Positions 45,488 through 54,849 of a stretch of 64,000 nucleotides of DNA are shown one piece after another (the first letter of the stretch is position 1; every line of letters begins with the position of its first letter). This DNA comes from Desulfurellaceae bacterium bin18. Its GTDB lineage: Bacteria > Desulfobacterota > Binatia > Bin18. Both the position numbers and the translations under genes were made by a program. Where the stretch lies: NCBI GenBank assembly GCA_002238415.1, contig MPMI01000026.1, positions 1 to 64,000 of the forward strand. The letters are read 5' to 3'. The notes under the pieces were generated by a model. The model was not told where the DNA came from and searched no databases. It saw only the letters and a program-made list of their open reading frames with translations.

Positions 45488-46000
45488 TCAGTCCGACTCC
45501 GGCAAAAAATTCCGATCGAGGACCTGCTCCAAAACAAATGGACAAACGGCCGGAAACGTCGCAATGGGCAAACCGCTCTCATCCGCGGCCGCCTCACGCG
45601 CGTCCTGGTAACAATCATCAAGAATGCGTTCACTATACGGTCGCAGACTCGGGCTGTCGGCCAGTTCGTCCCGCACCCGGCGACGGTGCTCTCGTATGGT
45701 TGCCCGCCAACTATTGGTCCGACGGTTTGGCTGATAGCGATACTTCAGGAGATGACTCAGGATGATGATGAGTGCGCTTTTCACAGCCCGGCGCTGGCTT
45801 CTCCCCATGTCCTCAATCTCCTCAGCCAGGTTCTCGCTGTCCAGCCGGTGTGTCTGGCCGGACCGTAGCGCTTTCACCTGTTCTTCAACCCAGGCGGAGA
45901 AGTCCTGTTCATACAGTGCCTGTCCGCCCGGTTGAGAGGTTTGAGGCTTTTCCAGGGACTGTGCTCTCGGCATGGGGGTCACTCTACCACTGGTGCCCAT
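45488..46000 (-). CDS. DUF29 family protein (170 aa)
   Basis: Signature segments are LYEQDFSAWVEEQVKALR, NLAEEIEDMGRSQRRAVKS and ILSHLLKYRYQP, all typical of DUF29 (about 150 residues, all-helical). The start could be 46000 or the later ATG at 45973. DUF29 proteins are common in cyanobacteria and large genomes; no activity is established. It lies between a sulfotransferase and an amidohydrolase on the same strand but need not belong to their pathway. Confidence 0.85.
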   Translation of the reverse strand: MGTSGRVTPMPRAQSLEKPQTSQPGGQALYEQDFSAWVEEQVKALRSGQTHRLDSENLAEEIEDMGRSQRRAVKSALIIILSHLLKYRYQPNRRTNSWRATIREHRRRVRDELADSPSLRPYSERILDDCYQDAREAAADESGLPIATFPAVCPFVLEQVLDRNFLPESD

Positions 46001-46025
46001 ATTGAGAAATAGTCGAGAAATATCG

Positions 46026-47066
46026 TTACCCGGTGTGTTGTTCGACGCTCGGCGCGGCGGTCACCGTGTTCTCCTCGCCCGCTTGGTTGCCCCACACGGC
46101 ATCGTACGCAAAGTCGCTACCGATCCGCGTCAGCTCGGCTCTGCACGTCGTATCAATGAAGTCCTGCTGTTCGGGGGATAAGAGCTCGGCTGACCCCCCG
46201 CTGACGCCGCGGCGGATCATCTGCCGGTTGGGCGACGACCACGGGGTGAGTGCCGGCGGCTTGAATTTTTCGTCTATGCTTTTCATGTACGCAAACGAAC
46301 TCTTCTCACATACCACGGCAAACTCCTCTGGGGTCAACTCGACCTGCATGAACGCGGCGATGCGTTGCGCGGCCGCTGCCATGTCCTGTTTCATCTCGTC
46401 AAAGGTCAGGATCAGCAGGTTGGGCAGGTGGCGGTCCTTCCAGTAGCCGTGCAGGTGTTCGGACCAGCTGAACGGCGTGGCATCGGAAAAGAAGAGCCGC
46501 AGCCAGAGCGGCACAGCCGGCATCAGCGGGCCGAACATGACATCGCGGATAAAGAGATAACCCGACACAAAGGCATCCTTGGGGTCGCGCAGAATACAGA
46601 TGTAGCGGGCGTCCTGGGTGTAGGGAATCCGCTCCCACTCCAGATGCGTTTTAATCACCCGCAGGCCGGTGGGCGCGGCCTGGCGGGCGGTATCGTCCGA
46701 CAGGGGCACGACGAGGTCCTGCCTGGCAAAATCGGGCCACGGAATCACGTCGTGAATATGCCGGAACTCGCCCTTGCCCCGCATGGCGATTTGATACGCG
46801 ATCTGCATGGTCCAGTTCGTGCCACATTTTGGAAACGTGCAGACCACCACATCGTGCCGGCTGGGACGGTAGTCGCCGAAATCATGCCCGGCCAGCATCT
46901 TGGCCTTCATCTTGCGGCCAACGGCGGCCCAGAAGCGATCCGCATACCCTGCCCTCTCGACCAGCCACAGCAGCGGTTTGATGAGGACATAGGTCAACCC
47001 CAACACGGGATAACGGATGTGGGCAGGAAAAACGTCATGATGAAACGGGCGGTGCGAAGCGGCCAC
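46026..47066 (-). CDS. Sulfotransferase-family protein (346 aa)
   Basis: The PAPS 5'-phosphosulfate loop reads VCTFPKCGTNWTMQIAYQ, the central RVIKTHLEWERI carries the catalytic histidine region and CILRDPKDAFVSGYLF is the 3'-phosphate-binding loop. Together they make a standard PAPS-dependent sulfotransferase that adds sulfate to an alcohol or phenol. An N-terminal hydrophobic stretch (YVLIKPLLWLVERAG) may be a peripheral membrane helix. It follows the amidohydrolase at 47103 on the same strand after about 36 bases and may be cotranscribed with it. Confidence 0.9.
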   Translation of the reverse strand: MAASHRPFHHDVFPAHIRYPVLGLTYVLIKPLLWLVERAGYADRFWAAVGRKMKAKMLAGHDFGDYRPSRHDVVVCTFPKCGTNWTMQIAYQIAMRGKGEFRHIHDVIPWPDFARQDLVVPLSDDTARQAAPTGLRVIKTHLEWERIPYTQDARYICILRDPKDAFVSGYLFIRDVMFGPLMPAVPLWLRLFFSDATPFSWSEHLHGYWKDRHLPNLLILTFDEMKQDMAAAAQRIAAFMQVELTPEEFAVVCEKSSFAYMKSIDEKFKPPALTPWSSPNRQMIRRGVSGGSAELLSPEQQDFIDTTCRAELTRIGSDFAYDAVWGNQAGEENTVTAAPSVEQHTG

Positions 47067-47102
47067 AGTTTCTCCTTTGTCTCTTGTCCGGGAAATTCGT
47101 CC

Positions 47103-48386
47103 CTACCCCACCTTTTGCACCAGCTCGATACCGAACTGTTCGGCGGCATTGCCGCCCAGCATACGGGCCATGCTGGCCTCGTCGATGCGGGCTTGGCTCA
47201 GGGTCTCAATCGCCTCCCAGGCGCTGGTCGTATCCTGCTGCGGATAGCGCGAGCCCCAGACGATCTTGTGGGCAAAGGTATGGGGTAACTGCTGGATCAG
47301 CCGCTCCTCGGCGTCAAAGGCGAGCAGTACCCGGCCCTCTTCCCACATGTCTTCCACATCGGTCCGCACCGGGTAGTAGTGCAGGGGCGGAATCGTCAGG
47401 ACGGACGCTTCCATCTTCTCCAGCACCTCTTCCATCCAGGACGCCTGACCGCCGGCCATGACCACCTTCAGCTTCGGGTAGCGCTGCATGACCGTAAAAC
47501 CGATCAGGGTCGCAGCCACGAACATATGATTATCCAGCCACGGGGACAGGATCGGAGCGACCGGATGGCCGATCGGCTGCTGGGCGCCGAAGGTAAAATT
47601 CGGCCCGTTACCACCGCCCGCAAAGGGGCCGCCGCCGACCTCTCTGAACAGGGTGACCTGAGTGAGCCGACGGTTGACCTTCTCGATAAACGGGGCGTGG
47701 GAGGTCCATTCCGGGTTCCATAAGCCGCTGGCTGGATGAACGGCGAGCGTCAGGTCGAGCCGCTCAAGCTCGGCCCAGAACGGATCGTAGTAGGGATGGG
47801 TATAATAGCGTCCCTGCACGAACATGGGTCGGAGAAACACACCCCGAAAGCACGGTATGGACACGATCCGTCGCAGTTCCGCCAGCGCATAATCCATGTT
47901 TTGCAGGGGAATCATGGCCGCGGCGTACAAGCGGTCGGGTGCGGCCTGACAGAAGTCGGCGATCCAGTTGTTATACGCCTGGGCGAGCGCGTTAGCGCTG
48001 TCCGGGTCCTTGACCAGGGGGAAGCCCTCGGCAAACCAGGTCGGGTAGAGCAGGGTCTGATCCACGCCCATAGCATCCATATCCCGCAGCCGCGCCTGAG
48101 GGTCAGACGCTCCCTCGGTCATGGCGTGCCGGGTATCGGGGTCGAGCTCTCCGATCTGCTCGCAGGTCATGCCCGGCCGCCAGATGGCGTAGCGGGGGAT
48201 GTTGGGATTGACTTGGTCGTGGTGGGCCTCGCCGTTGATTTTGAGGTAGGAGGCGTACTGGCCGTCTTCCCGCCACAGAGAGAATTTGCCCAGGGCGCGA
48301 TAGTCCGGCTCTAAATAGTTCTCCCAGATCGCGGGTGACTCGACAATATGAGAGTTGGCGTCAAAGACGGCAAAACGCTTGGTCAT
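47103..48386 (-). CDS. Amidohydrolase-2 (ACMSD-like) family protein (427 aa)
   Basis: N-terminal FDANSHIVESPAIWENY carries a weak variant of the metal motif (the usual DxDxH reads DANSH), later VHPASGLWNPEW has the metal histidine, and the end has KIVWGSRYPQQDTTSAWEA where other members have SDYPH, so the metal aspartate is changed to arginine. This altered set of ligands suggests a modified or reduced metal site. Its start overlaps the stop of the next gene (48383) by four bases (ATGA), so the two are translationally coupled. Their long-branch similarity suggests an old duplication. Confidence 0.85.
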   Translation of the reverse strand: MTKRFAVFDANSHIVESPAIWENYLEPDYRALGKFSLWREDGQYASYLKINGEAHHDQVNPNIPRYAIWRPGMTCEQIGELDPDTRHAMTEGASDPQARLRDMDAMGVDQTLLYPTWFAEGFPLVKDPDSANALAQAYNNWIADFCQAAPDRLYAAAMIPLQNMDYALAELRRIVSIPCFRGVFLRPMFVQGRYYTHPYYDPFWAELERLDLTLAVHPASGLWNPEWTSHAPFIEKVNRRLTQVTLFREVGGGPFAGGGNGPNFTFGAQQPIGHPVAPILSPWLDNHMFVAATLIGFTVMQRYPKLKVVMAGGQASWMEEVLEKMEASVLTIPPLHYYPVRTDVEDMWEEGRVLLAFDAEERLIQQLPHTFAHKIVWGSRYPQQDTTSAWEAIETLSQARIDEASMARMLGGNAAEQFGIELVQKVG

Positions 48387-49831
48387 ACCCGGGCTCCCTC
48401 GGCGGCCCGGCCGTTTCCGTTGGGCTGTCTGCCGCGTTCCCGCGGAGGCCGGATGAGCGCGGCCTCGGGCTCCAGGGCGTGCTTGACCTCATCCTCGGTC
48501 GGCCACCAGTCCGGCCGTTCAATTTCGGTCACCCGCTCCCGGATGAAGGTTTTCGGGGCCTCGATATGGTAGAGCTGGCGCGCATTGTCTCCCAGGAATT
48601 TGCTCTGGTAGGACGCTGGCAGCTCACACGCGCGCATGGTCTCAAGCGCCCGCCACACATCGTCGCCGTCGTGATGATACACATCCGACGACCAGGCCAG
48701 GATGTCTTTATAAAACTCGGGCAGACGCGAGGGCGGAGCCTCATCGCCTTCAAAGCCGGTCACGCAGTGCGCGAAAAAGGTTTCGCTCGGCAGGCGCTTG
48801 AGCGGCGCCAACTCGCGCTCGTTGCGGTACAGCTTGTAGAATTTATCGCAGCGGTCGAGCAGAAAGCTCAGCCAGGTCGAGGAAGCCTCAAACACCGCGG
48901 CCCGTATCTTGGGATGGCGTTCAAAAAAGCCTGACATCAGGACCATGGTGACCCACAGCGCGGCCTCGGCCTGAAAGTTCTGCACATTAGTCAGAAACGA
49001 GTGCGGCAGACCCGCGGAGATAATGGTCCGGGCGACCAACTCCGCGCCCGAGTACTGTTCGGCATAACCGGCCGGCTTAAGCGAGCCAAAGGCCGGAAAG
49101 GGGTGCATACCGTACACCACGCCGGTCTCTTCCATAGCCCGCCACACCTGCTCATACTTGGGCTGGAGCGGGTAATTACCCATGGCGTCAACGGGTCGGA
49201 CCAGACCCACCCGACAGCCTTTTGCCGCCACCCGATAGACTTCCTGGGCCGCGTATTTCGGGTCCTGCATGGGCAGCATGGCGGCAAAATAGAGCCGTTC
49301 GGGGTCTTCCTGACAGTAGTCATACGCCCACTCGTTATAGGCTTTGCACATGGCCTTGGCCCCGAGCGCGTTTTGCAGCCACGGATAGGTGTCGATATCG
49401 GTCGGGATAATCATCACCTGGTCGATGCCCTGGATGTCCATATCCCGTAGCCGCTCTCGCGGTTTATAGGAGCCCTTGTGGTCAAGATAGTCGGCCTGCT
49501 CGGCCGTCAGGGCAGTCTCGGGGTTCAGGTTGCGAACGTACAGGGCGCGCTGGATATCGTGTTTGAGCCCCGGCCCGGCAAAGGAGATGGCGTGGATGCG
49601 GCCCCGCCGGCCACCAATCAGTTGGGAGCCGATGCCCGACCCCGGTACGCCGTTCACAATCAGTTGCTTGCTCTCGGCATCGAACCACATGGTGGTCTTG
49701 AGGGCTTCCAGTTCGTCCTTGGTCAGCCAATCCTTGGCCCGCTCCCAAATCCAGGGCGGCTCGGTTACATGGGCGTCGCAGTCAAAGGTCGGGAAGTCTT
49801 TGGTCATGGGAGCGAACTTTTGAATCGGCAT
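48383..49831 (-). CDS. Amidohydrolase-2 (ACMSD-like) family protein (482 aa)
   Basis: FDCDAHVTEPPWIWERAKDW carries DxDxH and the later VYGMHPFPAFGSL holds the metal-histidine region. The C-terminal WSSDVYHHDGDDVW has the metal aspartate. Length is above average because of a C-terminal basic tail. ATG 49831 has AAGGA seven bases upstream; an alternative start is M9 at 49807. It couples to the next amidohydrolase by an ATGA overlap and follows an alpha/beta-fold gene 23 bases upstream. Confidence 0.88.
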   Translation of the reverse strand: MPIQKFAPMTKDFPTFDCDAHVTEPPWIWERAKDWLTKDELEALKTTMWFDAESKQLIVNGVPGSGIGSQLIGGRRGRIHAISFAGPGLKHDIQRALYVRNLNPETALTAEQADYLDHKGSYKPRERLRDMDIQGIDQVMIIPTDIDTYPWLQNALGAKAMCKAYNEWAYDYCQEDPERLYFAAMLPMQDPKYAAQEVYRVAAKGCRVGLVRPVDAMGNYPLQPKYEQVWRAMEETGVVYGMHPFPAFGSLKPAGYAEQYSGAELVARTIISAGLPHSFLTNVQNFQAEAALWVTMVLMSGFFERHPKIRAAVFEASSTWLSFLLDRCDKFYKLYRNERELAPLKRLPSETFFAHCVTGFEGDEAPPSRLPEFYKDILAWSSDVYHHDGDDVWRALETMRACELPASYQSKFLGDNARQLYHIEAPKTFIRERVTEIERPDWWPTEDEVKHALEPEAALIRPPRERGRQPNGNGRAAEGARV

Positions 49832-49854
49832 GTCCTCGTCCTTTTCTCAAATAG

Positions 49855-50676
49855 TCACCTGGCCAGTCTGGATACAAAGCTTTTGATAAAAGCGTTCACC
49901 TGGTCCGGGACTTCGAGCTGGAGGAAGTGGCCCGCACCAATGGCCTGGGCAAATTCGACCTGCTTGAAACAGGATTTCAGATGCTTCAGGTCAGCGGCCT
50001 GCGGAAAAGCGTCCGCCATCCAGGGGCCGACCATGACCAGCGTCGGCTGCGGCATGGCAGCGGCTGGCGTAGCGGAGTCAGAAGCCATCAGGCTGATCTC
50101 TTTGACGCGCACGTCTACGGGCGTGCGACATGCCTCACCGACCGCCGTCTCGACCATCGCGCGGTCAGCCTGAGGACCGAAAAAGCTGGTATACAGCTCC
50201 CGAAAATATCTCTCGCCGTTTGGAGCTGTCAGTTTTTCTACCATCTCGGCGTAAAACCGCTCGGTCCCGGTTGTAGGGTTATCGAGGTCGGCTCCGGGCA
50301 TTACCGCAGAGTCAACTAGGGTGAAGGCACGCACCAGGTCCGGGTAGTCATGGCTGAAGGCGACACCCGCCGGGCCGCCACCGGCGTGCGCAATCGCCAC
50401 GGCTTTACTGAAGCCTTCGTGGCGGGCCAGGGCCGCGATGTCCGCGGCGTGCTGCTGGGGCGTATGGCCGAAACCCGGCGAGGTCGATTTGCCCATGCCA
50501 CGCCGGTCCATGCGGAGAATACGGTGGGAGTCTTGGAAGTAGGTCGCCTGCTCCTCCCAGTGGTTCAGATTGGAGCACCAACCGTGAATGAAGATCAGGT
50601 CGGGGTTGCCCCTATCCTTGCCCTCGACTTTATAGTGCAGTTCGGCTCCGTCTTCGGTTCTGAACGTCGGCATCAT
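49855..50676 (-). CDS. Alpha/beta-hydrolase-fold protein without the nucleophile serine (273 aa)
   Basis: Oxyanion-type motif FIHGWCSNLNHWEEQ is normal and the late GAGHFLQLE has the catalytic histidine, but the nucleophile elbow reads VAIAHAGGGPAG where GHSxGG is expected; the serine is alanine. The codon is GCC on the minus strand. Loss of the nucleophile suggests a non-hydrolytic role, for example a ligand binder, or a lyase or isomerase like some known alpha/beta-fold relatives. It is the first gene of the unit with the two amidohydrolases. Confidence 0.8.
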   Translation of the reverse strand: MMPTFRTEDGAELHYKVEGKDRGNPDLIFIHGWCSNLNHWEEQATYFQDSHRILRMDRRGMGKSTSPGFGHTPQQHAADIAALARHEGFSKAVAIAHAGGGPAGVAFSHDYPDLVRAFTLVDSAVMPGADLDNPTTGTERFYAEMVEKLTAPNGERYFRELYTSFFGPQADRAMVETAVGEACRTPVDVRVKEISLMASDSATPAAAMPQPTLVMVGPWMADAFPQAADLKHLKSCFKQVEFAQAIGAGHFLQLEVPDQVNAFIKSFVSRLAR

Positions 50677-50874
50677 TTCCTCCTTACGAGAATTCCCTCA
50701 TATCATATTGAGACCGCTTGACCACTCGCCTCCTTGGCTCTGCGTGTGGTCTTTTCGACGGCCCAGCCTCCCTTCAACTGAGACAGTTGACATGCCAGAG
50801 GCACTCATCATACTAACAGCACGCATTGCTTGGGAGAGCGATTGGTATGGTTGTCTGTGAACGAGGGAGACAGC

Positions 50875-52446
50875 ATGACGACGAAGATGACGAAACGCCA
50901 ATTCCTGCAATCCATCGGAGCCGCAGCCGGCGTGGCCGCAGTATATCGGAGCATGAATGCATTGGGCCTTGTAGGAGCAAACACGGCCCAGGCAGCCACA
51001 CTCGATTTGTCGCCCGGCTCGGGCGGTGGGAAGAGCGTTGTCATCCTGGGGGCCGGTATCTCCGGCCTCGTGGCCGCTTATGAGTTGTCAAAAGCAGACT
51101 ATGACTGCACGATTTTGGAGGCTACTAATCGGGCGGGCGGGCGCAACTTGACGGCCCGTGGCGGCGATATCATCAGAGAGGAAGACAGTCGGCAATGGGT
51201 AGGCTTTGACCCCGAGGAGCATTTGTACGCGAATCTCGGGCCGGCCCGCCTCCCCCACCACCACACAACTATACTCGGCTACTGTAAAGAATTCGGCGTT
51301 GATCTCGAAGTCTTTACCAACGACAACCGGGCGGCCTTTTTCCACAATCTGGAAGGCTTCGATGGCAAACCCGTAGTGGCGCGACAAGTGATGACGGATA
51401 CGCGCGGGTATCTCGCCGAACTCCTGGCCAAGGCGGTACACCGCACTGCCCTGGACGATGTGCTAGCGGGTGAGGATAAGGAGCGCCTGCTTGACCTGCT
51501 CAGGAGCTATGGCGACTTGGATGTCGCAGACGATCTCTATACAGGCTCAGATCGTGGTGGGTATCAGGGGGAGCAGGTCCATGCCGGTCTTGCACCTGGG
51601 GAGGTGAACGACCCCCTCGATTTCAGCCAACTGCTCAGTTCGGACTTCTGGGAATACAAGCTCCACTTTAGCCAATTTCTCGATCAAAACCCCACCTTAT
51701 TACAGCCCGTCGGCGGGATGGACGCCATTGTTGATGCCTTCGAGGAGCGTCTGGAGCATCTGACCCGGTATCGGAGCATCGTAAAGGAGATTCGGAAGAC
51801 AGCTGACGGCGTTCGCATTGTGTATCGACGTCGGCGTCGGCGCGGTCTGAGCATCCTGGATGCGGACTTTGCTATCTGCACTATTCCTGCGCCCGTCCTG
51901 AAGGACATTTCCAACGACTTCTCAGCCGATACACAAGCCGCGATTGAGTCGATAGAGTTCAGCAATGCAGTCAAAATCGGTTTCCAGGCCCGTCGGCGTT
52001 TCTGGGAGGAAGATCACGGTATCTATGGCGTAATATCCTGGACCGACCAGGATATTACGCAGATCTGGTATCCGCCCTACGGCTATCAGCGGGCCAAGGG
52101 GATCATCATGGGGGCCTATATCTGGGATGACGAGCCCGGCCTGCGATACGCGGCCATGAGCCCGGCCGAGCGTTTACAGACCGCTATCGCCGAGGGCGAG
52201 GCCCTCCATCCCGGCTACGAGGCAGAGATAGAAGCGGGGGTCAGCCGGGCCTGGGCCAAGGTGCGCTTCCAGCGGGGCGGCTGGCCCACCAGCTATCAGG
52301 CACCCGCGCGTCTGCGCGAGCCCGATGGGGCGATTTATTTTGCGGGTGATCAGTTGAGCGCCCTGCCCGGCTGGCAGGAGGGGGCCGCTTTGGCCGCTCA
52401 TGCGGCGGTGCGGGCCATCAACGAACGGGTGACGGCCACGGCCTGA
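50875..52446 (+). CDS. FAD-dependent amine oxidase (flavin monoamine/L-amino-acid oxidase-like, 523 aa)
   Basis: N-terminal leader-like KRQFLQSIGAAAGVAA, then the FAD loop VVILGAGISGLVAAYEL at about residue 55 and the ATNRAGGRNLTARGGD arginine cluster. C-terminal FAGDQLSALPGWQEGAALAA closes the FAD site. The leader looks like a Tat signal with K-R in place of R-R and may still be exported. It oxidises an amine to imine with release of H2O2. Start ATG 50875 has AGGGAGACAGC upstream. It is monocistronic. Confidence 0.9.
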   Translation: MTTKMTKRQFLQSIGAAAGVAAVYRSMNALGLVGANTAQAATLDLSPGSGGGKSVVILGAGISGLVAAYELSKADYDCTILEATNRAGGRNLTARGGDIIREEDSRQWVGFDPEEHLYANLGPARLPHHHTTILGYCKEFGVDLEVFTNDNRAAFFHNLEGFDGKPVVARQVMTDTRGYLAELLAKAVHRTALDDVLAGEDKERLLDLLRSYGDLDVADDLYTGSDRGGYQGEQVHAGLAPGEVNDPLDFSQLLSSDFWEYKLHFSQFLDQNPTLLQPVGGMDAIVDAFEERLEHLTRYRSIVKEIRKTADGVRIVYRRRRRRGLSILDADFAICTIPAPVLKDISNDFSADTQAAIESIEFSNAVKIGFQARRRFWEEDHGIYGVISWTDQDITQIWYPPYGYQRAKGIIMGAYIWDDEPGLRYAAMSPAERLQTAIAEGEALHPGYEAEIEAGVSRAWAKVRFQRGGWPTSYQAPARLREPDGAIYFAGDQLSALPGWQEGAALAAHAAVRAINERVTATA

Positions 52447-52716
52447 AAGAGCGGCCGCATGCGAGAAGCGACCGCCTTTTGGATAATGGTCTAAACGATC
52501 GGTCCATGCATCGGTAGGGGCGTTCCTACACGGCGAGCGCAGCGCGGTCCGAGACGGGTTCGGGAGCGCTGCCGTTGAGCGGCTTCAGGCCGGTTCCGGT
52601 TCTGGGCACATGCGCAATTGACCATTCTCTCGCTGGGCGCTAGATAGTCCGAATTATCAAGAAGATTGCCGGATAGTCGGGATGTCAGAATCACAAAAAA
52701 TCACAACGGAGGCCCT

Positions 52717-53130
52717 ATGACTCAGGATGAAATCGTTGAGCGCAACGTTCACAAAGTGCACTTGTTCATCGACGCCTGGCGGGCGGTTGACCCGGACGTG
52801 GCCATGGCCTGTCTGTCAGACGATATCGTTTATATCAACCAACCGATCGAACCGGTGGTCGGCCAGCAGGATGTCCGCAAGATTGTCGCAGGCATCATGA
52901 AGCTCTCGCACCGGGTGCACTGGGAGCTGCGCAACTGCTTCGGGTACGGCAATACGGTCGTTACCGAACGGCTCGACTGCTGGGACTTCGACGGCAATGG
53001 CTGGGGACTCAAGCTACCCTGCATCGGCATGTTCGATGTCAACGAAGCCGGCAAGATCTGTGGCTGGCGGGATTATTTCGACAACCGGATGTGGTTCGAG
53101 AACGGCGGTCCGACCCTGCATCTCGACTGA
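52717..53130 (+). CDS. Limonene-1,2-epoxide-hydrolase-like SnoaL protein, copy 1 (137 aa)
   Basis: NTF2-fold LEH family. CLSDDIVYINQPIEP carries Y and N of the water-activating site, VTERLDCWDF holds R and D, and DYFDNRMW supplies the second aspartate, the set used by limonene epoxide hydrolase. ATG 52717 has ACGGAGG nearby. It opens an epoxide ring with water, or isomerises a polyketide. Its paralogue starts 39 bases later. The pair is probably cotranscribed. Confidence 0.85.
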   Translation: MTQDEIVERNVHKVHLFIDAWRAVDPDVAMACLSDDIVYINQPIEPVVGQQDVRKIVAGIMKLSHRVHWELRNCFGYGNTVVTERLDCWDFDGNGWGLKLPCIGMFDVNEAGKICGWRDYFDNRMWFENGGPTLHLD

Positions 53131-53169
53131 CCGCCCGCGGCCGCTATACGACCCAGAAAGGAAACGCTT

Positions 53170-53589
53170 ATGAGCACCGATACGAATTGGAAAATCGCCC
53201 GCAACGAAGGCGTGGTCCGCGCCTTTCTCAAGGGCTGGGACGATCTCGATGTCGACGCCTGTATGGCCCAGGTCACCGACGATATGTGCTATCTCAACCA
53301 GCCGCTGGAGGCGATTCGCGGCAAGGCCAATGTGCGCAAGATGATCGCCTCGATCTTCGCCCCGGCCAAACGCGCCGAGTTTAAGCTGCTCAACGTCTTC
53401 GGCTCTGGCGACCGGGTCATCACCGAGCGCCTGGATCAATGGGACTGGGACGGCAGCGGCACCTGGCAGCTCCAACTCCCGGTGTGCGGCATGTTCGAGC
53501 TGACCGAGGACGGCAAGATTTACGAATGGCGCGAGTATTACGACAACGAACACTGGGGCAAGAACGGCGGTCCAAGCCTCGTTCTCTAA
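53170..53589 (+). CDS. Limonene-1,2-epoxide-hydrolase-like SnoaL protein, copy 2 (139 aa)
   Basis: Tandem paralogue of the previous gene: CYLNQPLEAIRGKANVRKM, VITERLDQWDW and YYDNEHWGKNGG keep the same Y-x-N, R-x-D and D set. ATG 53170 follows AAAGGAAACGCTT. Both copies appear active. They may form a heterodimer or have different epoxide substrates. A minus-strand LLM gene lies 39 bases beyond. Confidence 0.85.
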   Translation: MSTDTNWKIARNEGVVRAFLKGWDDLDVDACMAQVTDDMCYLNQPLEAIRGKANVRKMIASIFAPAKRAEFKLLNVFGSGDRVITERLDQWDWDGSGTWQLQLPVCGMFELTEDGKIYEWREYYDNEHWGKNGGPSLVL

Positions 53590-53628
53590 AGGCTCACAAC
53601 TTGACAATACAGGCCCGCCGCACCGGTC

Positions 53629-54612
53629 CTAGACCTTGGGGAGAATGTCGTGCACGAGCCTCCGCATATCCCCGATGGTCTTGACGGTTGGCGTCCCACT
53701 GAACGGCGGCCACAGGAGGGGCATCGTCAGCCCGGCATCCCGATACCGTTTGAGATTGTCCGTGATCTGCTCGGCCGTGCCGACCAGCGTTGGCGTCAGC
53801 TTGCCCCGTGGCGTCTGATCCGTTTTGTCGCGGGTAATCTCAAACGGCAGCATGCTCGAAATTTCGATGTCGTCGATGCTATGCGCGTTGCCGAGCTTCT
53901 CCAGCTCGTCCTTGATGGCGGTCCGCCAGGCAGCGATCGCTTCCGGGGTGTCCATAATCCCAATCCAGCCTTCAAGGCCATACTTGGCAACGCGCGCTGC
54001 CGCGAGATCGGGCCGGCCTAAGCCTCCAAAAAACATCGGCGGCCGTGGCTTTTGGACGGGCTTCACGCCAAAGCCACATTTTGGAAAGTCGGCGAATTCT
54101 CCGTGGTACTCAAACACCTCGTTGGTCCAGATCCCCTGCATCACCTCGATCGTTTCTCTCACATGCTTGTTGCGTTTCTTATAAATATGAGCGGCGCTTG
54201 ACGCGGCGAACTCCTCTGGCATCCAGCCCGAGCCGACGCCGACGTTCAGACGCCCGCCCGAGAGGTGATCCCAGGTCGCGAGTTCTGCGGCCAACACGCC
54301 GGGAGCACGATAGGGCGTGACAATGATACTGACCCCCAGCCGCACGCGCTTGGTAATGGCCGCCAGATACGGAATGAGCGGCATGCCATGCAGGAACTCC
54401 GCCCGCGCACTCACTGGTAGCGCCTTCGGAAATTCCGACATGAAACCAAACGACTTTTCGAGTTCCTGGCGGTCTGAGGCTTCGGGTACCACGATACGGT
54501 CCAGTGACCACACCGAGTCGAATGCAAGGTCCTCCGCTTCACGTGTCAGGTCTACGATTTCGCTGACCGTGATCTTGTCTCGGAGATTCGGCAGATACAG
54601 CGCGAGCTTCAT
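53629..54612 (-). CDS. LLM-class F420-dependent oxidoreductase, TIGR03619-like (327 aa)
   Basis: LALYLPNLRDKITVSEIVD, FDSVWSLDRIVVPEASD, RVRLGVSIIVTPYRAPGVL, LNVGVGSGWMPEEFAA and KPRPPMFFGGLG are typical. It would use F420H2. It is monocistronic and close in type to 21169-22014. Its start (54612) is followed by a leader with a hairpin at 54695-54719. Start ATG is preceded by GGGGACC. Confidence 0.9.
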   Translation of the reverse strand: MKLALYLPNLRDKITVSEIVDLTREAEDLAFDSVWSLDRIVVPEASDRQELEKSFGFMSEFPKALPVSARAEFLHGMPLIPYLAAITKRVRLGVSIIVTPYRAPGVLAAELATWDHLSGGRLNVGVGSGWMPEEFAASSAAHIYKKRNKHVRETIEVMQGIWTNEVFEYHGEFADFPKCGFGVKPVQKPRPPMFFGGLGRPDLAAARVAKYGLEGWIGIMDTPEAIAAWRTAIKDELEKLGNAHSIDDIEISSMLPFEITRDKTDQTPRGKLTPTLVGTAEQITDNLKRYRDAGLTMPLLWPPFSGTPTVKTIGDMRRLVHDILPKV

Positions 54613-54694
54613 AGTAAGGTCCCCTTTATTGGTCGTAGTCCATACTGGATATATCTATCGCCCCGCTGGCTCATAGCGGGAGCGGGTCATTCAT

Positions 54695-54719
54695 GCAATC
54701 CCATCTGGAGATGGGTTGC
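54695..54719. terminator. Hairpin in the leader region of the LLM gene
   Basis: GCAATCCCATCT (54695-54706) pairs with AGATGGGTTGC (54709-54719) with a 2-nt connector and one bulge. It lies between the minus-strand LLM start and the plus-strand LLM relic and could be a terminator of a former plus-strand gene or a regulatory stem. The rest of 54613-54849 shows nothing else. Confidence 0.4.
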
Positions 54720-54849
54720 CCAAGTCTGCTGCCGCGTGCATCTTTCTGCGTGGCTCGATTATTGTCAAGTTATGGAAGCCTCATTCTCCACGCGAACGTG
54801 TATCACTATTGCGAAAACGAGTGACTCTACTTCTTTGGTAAGGTGCAGA

